Part shown: one piece after another, positions 1 to 4,078 of the stretch
Layout: the number at the start of each line of letters is the position of its first letter
Numbering within the stretch: position 1 is the stretch's first letter
Source: an uncultured Dyadobacter sp.
Lineage (GTDB): Bacteria; Bacteroidota; Bacteroidia; Cytophagales; Spirosomataceae
Assembly: GCA_946481035.1 (NCBI GenBank)
Contig: CAMLNK010000232.1
Coordinates: 1-6,608 of the forward strand
Direction of reading: 5' to 3'
Length of the DNA: 6,608 bases
Translations under genes and position numbers: made by a program
Notes under the pieces: model-generated
Told to the model about the DNA's origin: nothing
What the model saw: only the letters and a program-made list of their open reading frames with translations
Database searches by the model: none

Positions 1-650
1 TTGTTTAAACTGTCAGGAACATTGCTTGAAAAAAAACCGTAATACGATGCATTGGATTCGATAAACCAGAGTTTTGGGAAATTCTTGGCAATGTAAGCGT
101 AGCTATTTGCACTCCACTTTTTATTAGGCCCGCCAATCCAGAACACTTTTATTTTGTTTTGAATGCCGGGCGCATCATGCAGGGCTTGTGCTAAATCGTC
201 GAGTCCTCCCCATACCAAAACCCATAATGGCCTGTCGCTATTTCTTTGGGCGCATTTAATAATCCAGTCCGAACCTTCCGTTGCGGAAGTGTAGCCTTTT
301 AACGGAGCGCCGCCGTGCCGCCCCTGTTTCGTTACCGAACGTAAATGTTCGGCTGTTGCAAACCCATCTCTATGTGCTTTAAGTTTAGGCAGGTCTTTTT
401 CATAAAGGTCGATCGTCCGGAGTATTTCCGCTTTATTTCCGTCGCCATAAGACGGCGATGAGATCAATCCTTCGATGTCAAATTTCTCATTGTACATCAG
501 CAAGTGTATCATGGATTGGTTGTCATCAGGGTCGGTGCCCCCGATGTCGGTACTTACCACAATTCTAGGCTTCGAAGGCACAGGCTGCCGTGCCACGGCT
601 GACAGGGAGTTGAAGAGAAGGAGAGAGATGAAAAGTAATTTGCTTTGCAT
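1..650 (-). CDS. Exported DUF1593/Sde182-type nucleoside-hydrolase-like protein (3' end cut by window)
   Basis: I read an uninterrupted minus-strand frame of 216 codons from an ATG at 650 to the left edge. Residues 1-20 form a signal peptide: a basic start (MQSK), a hydrophobic core rich in Leu, and a small-residue end (SAVA), so the product is probably periplasmic or secreted. Residues 30-43 carry VVSTDIGGTDPDD, the acidic loop that in nucleoside hydrolases binds calcium and ribose. Residues 58-65 (FDIEGLIS) and 142-151 (LWVLVWGGLD), followed by FWIGGP at 170-175, match the order of conserved blocks in the DUF1593 family (nucleoside-hydrolase-like domain of cellulose-binding protein Sde182), as I recall it. 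Family members are usually over 400 residues, so about half is missing. Its substrate is unknown; members are often found near carbohydrate-utilisation genes. It is transcribed away from the lactonase-like gene and is probably a separate unit. Family assignment is fairly secure; catalytic activity is not shown. Confidence 0.9.
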   Translation of the reverse strand, partial: MQSKLLFISLLLFNSLSAVARQPVPSKPRIVVSTDIGGTDPDDNQSMIHLLMYNEKFDIEGLISSPSYGDGNKAEILRTIDLYEKDLPKLKAHRDGFATAEHLRSVTKQGRHGGAPLKGYTSATEGSDWIIKCAQRNSDRPLWVLVWGGLDDLAQALHDAPGIQNKIKVFWIGGPNKKWSANSYAYIAKNFPKLWFIESNASYYGFFSSNVPDSLN

Positions 651-748
651 TGCTTTGCTTTTATGTCTGTATTTGGCGTATGAAACCAAATTAAACGATA
701 AAATTCGTAAATTTTAAGCATTATAAACATAAATGTGCAACCGTGGTC

Positions 749-877
749 ATGATTCGTTTTCCTTTCAAAAACGGCAATTCCCGCTTACAGGATGTGCGTT
801 GGCCTGATAATGCAGTTTGTGCGATAACACCGGAGAGATGCCCGGACAAAAAAATGCTTTGGAAATGTCCAATATAG
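749..877 (+). pseudogene. Possible small ORF or N-terminal remnant (42 codons, FPFK...RLQDV)
   Basis: An ATG at 749 opens a 42-codon frame ending in TAG at 875-877. Its first residues read MIRFPFKNGNSRLQDV. From memory, this resembles the start of a small uncharacterised Bacteroidota protein family that begins with a FPFK-like segment and RLQDVIAAIQ. Here the similarity stops directly after RLQDV, and the rest (RWPDNAVCAI..., with three cysteines) looks unrelated. It may be the left-over N-terminus of a deleted gene, or chance. There is no clear ribosome binding site. The family comparison is recall only and could be wrong. Confidence 0.2.
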
Positions 878-938
878 CGCTTATATTAAGCCAACCGGCT
901 AGCCGTCAACGCCATTCAGCCGCATACGCGGAGTCATT

Positions 939-1805
939 ATGAGAGAAACCTTACTCATTTCAGGCCTGCTTATTTTTTCACTTTCGTTGTTTGGACAAGT
1001 TGCCTCAAATACGACACAGCAGCCCTTAGTAAAACTATACGTGTTGGATGGCGGGATACTTGAAAACATGGACCCGAAAGGTTTTGGATTAGAGAAAGAG
1101 CAGGTCTCTACCAACCGCATGCCTGTACCATGCTTTCTCATAGTTCATCCAAAAGGAACTTTGATGTGGGATGCTGGTTCTGTGCCCGACACCGCATGGA
1201 CATTTACCGGCTCGCCTGTAAAGTATAAATTTGTTCAATACAACATCGATATCACACTGAACAAACCTTTGAAGCCACAACTGAATGCCATTGGCTACTC
1301 ACCTGCTAACATTAGCTACCTGGCCTTGTCGCACCACCATTTCGACCATTCCGGCAATGCGAATGATTTCGGAAACGCAACATGGCTTGTACGACAAAAT
1401 GAGTTTGATGTAATGTTTCCCAAAGACACTGCGGCAGTTGACAAGCCATCGACCTATTCTAAGCTTCGAAATAGCAAAAGAATCATTATTGATACAGATG
1501 CATATGACGTTTTTGGAGATAGCACTGTGATTATTAAATCCGCGCCCGGTCACACACCCGGTCATCAGGTTTTATTGGTACGTTTACGTAAATATGGAAA
1601 TATCCTTTTATCCGGGGATCTTTACCACTTTCCCGAGCAGAGATCTCTTGGCGGAATCCCTACGTTTGAATTTAACAAGGAACAAACCCGCGCAACGAGA
1701 GCGGAAATTGACATGTACTTGAAAAAAATGAATGCAGAACTATGGATTCAGCATGACTTTGGCGCAAACTTGAAGCTTAGGAAAGTTCCTGAATTCTATG
1801 AGTGA
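939..1805 (+). CDS. Exported N-acyl-homoserine-lactonase-like metallo-beta-lactamase-fold hydrolase
   Basis: The product has 288 residues. Residues 1-22 are a signal peptide (MRETLLISGLLIFSLSLFGQ then VAS), so the enzyme should act in the periplasm or outside the cell. The dinuclear zinc site of the metallo-beta-lactamase fold is complete: SHHHFDH gives His132, His134, Asp136 and His137; GHTPGH gives His205; LSGD gives bridging Asp227; and IQHD gives His272. The SHxHFDHSGN and GHTPGHQ blocks are typical of the AiiA/AttM lactonase branch, which opens the lactone ring of N-acyl homoserine lactones. AiiA has a catalytic Tyr three residues after the bridging Asp; here the nearest Tyr is two residues after it (Asp227-Leu-Tyr229), so identical chemistry cannot be assumed. 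Length agrees with the family allowing for the signal peptide, and the C-terminus (KVPEFYE) looks complete. It could also be a lactonase or esterase with another substrate. No neighbour shows a quorum-sensing function, and there is no strong Shine-Dalgarno sequence. Confidence 0.88.
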   Translation: MRETLLISGLLIFSLSLFGQVASNTTQQPLVKLYVLDGGILENMDPKGFGLEKEQVSTNRMPVPCFLIVHPKGTLMWDAGSVPDTAWTFTGSPVKYKFVQYNIDITLNKPLKPQLNAIGYSPANISYLALSHHHFDHSGNANDFGNATWLVRQNEFDVMFPKDTAAVDKPSTYSKLRNSKRIIIDTDAYDVFGDSTVIIKSAPGHTPGHQVLLVRLRKYGNILLSGDLYHFPEQRSLGGIPTFEFNKEQTRATRAEIDMYLKKMNAELWIQHDFGANLKLRKVPEFYE

Positions 1806-2000
1806 ATCTCGCCGGATGAAGGAACACAAAATCAAAGTAATCTACTGCACCGGCTCGCCAGCTTACGGAATGATTTAACCCCGGCCCGCAGATGGCCTCA
1901 AAAGAATTTGTTAATTTACGTCGGGAAACACACCGGAAACACCACGTTCACCCGTCCGTGGACCCGGGAGTGGCTCAAAAAAAGCAAATTCGACACCTAA
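1806..2000 (+). other. Intergenic stretch with frame left open beyond the lactonase stop
   Basis: No recognisable gene lies between the lactonase-like gene and the sigma factor. In the same frame as the lactonase, the 64 codons after its TGA (1803-1805) contain no stop until TAA at 1998-2000. The translation ends in TFTRPWTREWLKKSKFDT, which I do not recognise. A separate 20-codon frame starts with ATG at 1816 (MKEHKIKVIYCTG) and ends with TAA at 1876-1878. Either could be debris of an old gene, but an open stretch this long can also arise by chance. I see no convincing intrinsic terminator here. Confidence 0.2.
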
Positions 2001-2016
2001 CGACGGACCGGGATAC

Positions 2017-2021
2017 GGAGG
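2017..2021 (+). promoter_or_regulatory. Shine-Dalgarno sequence of the sigma factor gene
   Basis: GGAGG lies nine bases before the ATG at 2031. This is the clearest Shine-Dalgarno match in the window; fecR and susC lack one, as is usual in Bacteroidota. It supports 2031 as the start and suggests that the regulator may be translated efficiently. Confidence 0.55.
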
Positions 2022-2030
2022 TACTTACAA

Positions 2031-2645
2031 ATGGATTCCATCTACGCCATACAGGAACGGGAGATTAGTGACGAGCTTTGGAGTCAATTCAAAGCCGGCG
2101 ATCCTGATGCCCTGGGCCGGCTGGCGGATATCCATCACCGGAGCCTGCTCAATTACGGGACCAAATTCTCCCGTGACCTGGAATTTATCCGTGATTGTAT
2201 CCAGGATGTTTATCTCCAGTTGTGGGAAAGAAAGCTTTTCCTGGCCGAGGACACCATGGTGAAACCTTACCTGTTCAAATCGTTGCGTAATAAAATCTTC
2301 AAGGAAAGTGTTCGCCTGAAACGCCTTGGCGAGTCGTCAGAACTGCTGTTCGAACCTGAGGATTCTTCGGGTACTATCGAGAGCAGCCTGATTGAAGACG
2401 AACTTCAGAATCGGGAATTGTACCGGCTTAATCGAATCATTTCCGGCCTTTCCAAGCGGCAGCGCGAGATTGTTTACCTTCGTTATTATCAGGGGCTCTG
2501 CAACGATGAGATTGCTGAAATTATGGATATCGGCAAACCCGGCGTGGCTAATCTCCTCTCTAAAACCCTGCGTGAAATGCGCGAACAATGGGGTGCTTAC
2601 CTTTGGGCCTTTTGCTGCTATTTTCTTTGGCTAAAAGGGCATTAG
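2031..2645 (+). CDS. FecI-like ECF RNA polymerase sigma factor (SusC/D-associated type)
   Basis: The protein of 204 residues directs RNA polymerase to specific promoters when released by its anti-sigma partner. Sigma region 2 spans about residues 22-95: FIRDCIQDVYLQLWERK (52-68) is the core-polymerase-binding helix pattern, followed by PYLFKSLRNKIF (79-90), the -10-recognition part. An acidic linker (about 101-125) leads to region 4, about residues 135-186: LSKRQREIVYLRYYQGL then a helix-turn-helix, DEIAEIMDIGKPGVANLLSKTLREMR, for -35 recognition. The last 17 residues (GAYLWAFCCYFLWLKGH) are strongly hydrophobic; to my recollection this is common in the Bacteroidota ECF group linked to SusC/SusD loci. 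It is followed by a FecR-like gene and a SusC gene with a signalling domain, so it is the cytoplasmic output of that system. The start is supported by GGAGG at 2017-2021. Its target promoter, probably upstream of susC, is not identifiable with confidence. Confidence 0.94.
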   Translation: MDSIYAIQEREISDELWSQFKAGDPDALGRLADIHHRSLLNYGTKFSRDLEFIRDCIQDVYLQLWERKLFLAEDTMVKPYLFKSLRNKIFKESVRLKRLGESSELLFEPEDSSGTIESSLIEDELQNRELYRLNRIISGLSKRQREIVYLRYYQGLCNDEIAEIMDIGKPGVANLLSKTLREMREQWGAYLWAFCCYFLWLKGH

Positions 2646-2651
2646 GGGATA

Positions 2652-2677
2652 TTTTGAAGGCCTTCTCAAAATTTTTT
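2652..2677 (+). terminator. Weak hairpin plus T run between sigma and anti-sigma genes
   Basis: TTTTGA (2652-2657) can pair with TCAAAA (2666-2671) around an eight-base loop that includes part of the palindrome GAAGGCCTTC (2656-2665), and six T residues follow (2672-2677). This has the form of an intrinsic terminator seven bases after the sigma stop codon, but the stem is short and AT-rich. If active, it would partly uncouple fecR from the sigma gene. Confidence 0.3.
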
Positions 2678-2728
2678 GAAAAATAATGATGATAAACCGA
2701 TGATCTGCGGATAATCATACCAAAAGGG

Positions 2729-2742
2729 TGTGTACGTGCACA
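2729..2742. promoter_or_regulatory. Near-palindrome upstream of fecR, possible operator
   Basis: TGTGTACGTGCACA is a 14-base near-palindrome in which 12 bases match their symmetric partner, the exception being one T/G pair of positions. It lies 25 bases before the fecR start. Dimeric regulators bind sites of this form, but no regulator is known for this one and chance is quite possible. Confidence 0.2.
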
Positions 2743-2767
2743 TCGTGAATCTGTCCAGCCGTCATTT

Positions 2768-3877
2768 ATGAGCAACGAAAGCAATATCGGATTTGAAGAA
2801 TTAGCGGGTAACCACGCATTTCGGAAGTGGATTTTGAACCCGGCGGATTCTTCTGCGTCTTTCTGGGAAGGCTGGATGAAAGAGGACGAAAGCAGGCGCG
2901 AAGCGGTGGAAAAGGCCAGGTTGTTTGTAATGGCTTTGGAAGAGCAGTTCGGGGAAATTACCGATGAAAATATAGTGCAGGAAGATATCAGGAAGCTGAT
3001 CGATGGTGTGAAAAACAGAGACATCCGGACTTCCGCCATCTCAGGTTCACGCAGTATTTTAAGAAAAGGTTACTTCTGGCGGATCGCTGCCTCATTGATT
3101 CTGTTGGGAAGCCTGGGGCTATGGTATTCGCAAATGAAAAAGACCGAAGTGCCGGTTATCGTGCAGACTTATACAGGCTCGAAAAATACGGAATGGCTTA
3201 CCAAAGTGAATAGCGACGATCAGACATTGACGGTTTTGTTGAGTGACGGCTCTGTCGTGATGCTGGAAAAGGGAGGAGAATTGATCTACCCTGCCGATTT
3301 TTCGGGAAAAAACCGGGCCGTGTATTTAAAAGGGGATGCATTTTTCGACGTGACGAAGGATGCACGAAAGCCTTTCCTGGTCTTTGCAGGTCAGACAGTA
3401 ACCAAAGTGCTGGGCACCAGCTTTCGGGTTAGAACCAATAAGGACGATGGCGGTGTGATGGTGGCGGTGAAAACCGGAAGAGTGTCGGTGTACAATCAAA
3501 ATGAGTTCAGGAATGATGGCGCCGACTCGGCCGCAAGCGTTGTATTGACGCCCAACGAAGGGGTTGTTTTTAGCACAAAGGCCAAAAAGAACGAAAAGGA
3601 GGTAATCCGTGACCTGACGATACTCGAAAGCTTACCCGATGACTCGGATGTCGTTTTTGAAGAACGGCCGGTTTCTGAGGTTTTAGACAGTATTGAAAAG
3701 AAATACGGGATTGAAATTGACTATGATGAGGCTCGGATGTCTTCCTGTGTCGTATCGACGGTTTTCAGGGAAGAAGGATTGAAACAAAGGCTACATGCAA
3801 CCTGCACGGCAATCGGAGCAACGTATAGTATAAAGGGTGAGAAAGTTGCCGTGCATTTAGCCAAAGGCTGTAAATGA
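2768..3877 (+). CDS. FecR-like transmembrane anti-sigma factor with C-terminal DUF4974
   Basis: The protein has 369 residues and should hold the ECF sigma factor inactive until it receives a signal from the outer-membrane transporter. Residues 1-95 form the cytoplasmic anti-sigma part; FEELAGNHAFRKWILNP and FWEGWMKEDESRREAVEKA are typical of this family. One transmembrane segment covers about residues 103-120 (FWRIAASLILLGSLGLWY). The periplasmic FecR domain spans about 150-242: LLSDGSVVMLEKGGEL, VYLKGDAFFDVTKDARKPFLV and KVLGTSFRV followed by VKTGRVSVY. A C-terminal DUF4974 domain spans about 297-366, beginning VFEERPVSEVLDSIEKKYG; it resembles the STN fold and probably helps contact the transporter. 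It starts 122 bases after the sigma gene with no overlap, and no good Shine-Dalgarno sequence precedes ATG 2768. Role is inferred from family and gene order. Confidence 0.94.
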   Translation: MSNESNIGFEELAGNHAFRKWILNPADSSASFWEGWMKEDESRREAVEKARLFVMALEEQFGEITDENIVQEDIRKLIDGVKNRDIRTSAISGSRSILRKGYFWRIAASLILLGSLGLWYSQMKKTEVPVIVQTYTGSKNTEWLTKVNSDDQTLTVLLSDGSVVMLEKGGELIYPADFSGKNRAVYLKGDAFFDVTKDARKPFLVFAGQTVTKVLGTSFRVRTNKDDGGVMVAVKTGRVSVYNQNEFRNDGADSAASVVLTPNEGVVFSTKAKKNEKEVIRDLTILESLPDDSDVVFEERPVSEVLDSIEKKYGIEIDYDEARMSSCVVSTVFREEGLKQRLHATCTAIGATYSIKGEKVAVHLAKGCK

Positions 3878-3895
3878 AAATGTGAATCTACTACC

Positions 3896-3920
3896 TAACC
3901 TATATCGTAACCTTTAAACC
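3896..3920 (+). repeat. Short spaced TAACCT-type repeats in the fecR-susC gap
   Basis: TAACCT occurs at 3896-3901 and again at 3908-3913, a spacing of 12 bases, followed by the related TAAACC at 3915-3920. ECF sigma factors often recognise an AAC-containing -35 element, so one copy could belong to the susC promoter, but I find no -10 partner at a convincing distance. This is a weak regulatory candidate. Confidence 0.25.
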
Positions 3921-3951
3921 GCTTTCCTGCCTATGAATTAGTCGTATTCGC

Positions 3952-3987
3952 AAAAAAAGCCAGCAGTGTTTGCCCCACTACTGACTT
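3952..3987 (-). terminator. Intrinsic-terminator-like hairpin on the minus strand
   Basis: Positions 3957-3968 pair with 3976-3987 around a seven-base loop (3969-3975). Read as minus-strand RNA the 12-pair stem is complete, with two G-U pairs (at 3960/3984 and 3964/3980), and it runs into a T tract formed by the seven A residues at 3952-3958. Read as plus-strand RNA the same two positions are C/A mismatches, though a five-base T run follows at 3991-3995. The structure therefore fits a minus-strand terminator best, yet no minus-strand protein gene precedes it. A secondary role as an attenuator of susC transcription is possible. Confidence 0.6.
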
Positions 3988-3994
3988 CCATTTT

Positions 3995-4036
3995 TCCCGG
4001 AGCTGTGCAAGCGTCCTTCGCAAAAAGGACACGGGA
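3995..4036 (+). other. Structured element in the susC leader
   Basis: GTCCTT (4013-4018) pairs perfectly with AAGGAC (4025-4030) around a six-base loop. An outer stem TCCCG (3995-3999) pairs with CGGGA (4032-4036), separated from the inner stem by one base on the 3' side and 13 bases on the 5' side. The element lies immediately after the first hairpin and 41 bases before the susC start, so it would fold in the susC mRNA leader and, in complement, in the predicted antisense RNA. Function unknown. Confidence 0.4.
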
Positions 4037-4070
4037 GCAATTTGTCCGATTCTGAAAAGAACAAATCATT

Positions 4071-4078
4071 CAAAAGTA
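4071..4078 (-). promoter_or_regulatory. Candidate Bacteroidota -7 promoter element, antisense to susC
   Basis: On the minus strand these bases read TACTTTTG, an exact match to the Bacteroidota housekeeping -7 consensus TAnnTTTG. A TTTG at 4093-4096 (same strand) could serve as the -33 element, but the gap is only 14 bases, shorter than the usual 17-23, so the promoter is uncertain. It would drive transcription away from susC towards the terminator at 3987-3952. Confidence 0.35.

Larger units (their letters stand above)
3952..4065 (-). ncRNA. Predicted antisense RNA over the susC leader (DonS-like placement)
   Basis: A minus-strand promoter element at 4071-4078 and a minus-strand terminator at 3952-3987 would delimit an RNA of roughly 110 bases complementary to the susC leader. 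Antisense RNAs in this position, next to ECF sigma/anti-sigma-controlled susC genes, have been described in Bacteroides (DonS and relatives) and repress the transporter operon. The 5' end is a guess from the promoter position. There is no coding potential of note in it. Support is structural and contextual only. Confidence 0.35.

Noticed and set aside
475..717. Plus-strand open frame of 80 codons near the left end
   Set aside because: It is antisense to the signal peptide and first conserved block of the DUF1593-type gene, which is far better supported.
879..891. Inverted repeat GCTTA/TAAGC upstream of the lactonase gene
   Set aside because: Only five pairs with a three-base spacer and no T run; expected by chance in an intergenic region of this size.
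1924..1942. Direct repeat GGAAACAC twice at an 11-base spacing
   Set aside because: Only eight bases match, with no third copy or nearby promoter, so it is not enough to call an operator.
2686..2718. Imperfect inverted repeat ATGATGAT / ATAATCAT in the sigma-fecR gap
   Set aside because: Seven of eight AT-rich pairs around a 17-base loop would be unstable and are likely chance.
2560..3039. Minus-strand open frame of 159 codons across the sigma-fecR junction
   Set aside because: It overlaps the sigma C-terminus and fecR N-terminus in antisense; its Ser-rich translation matches no family.
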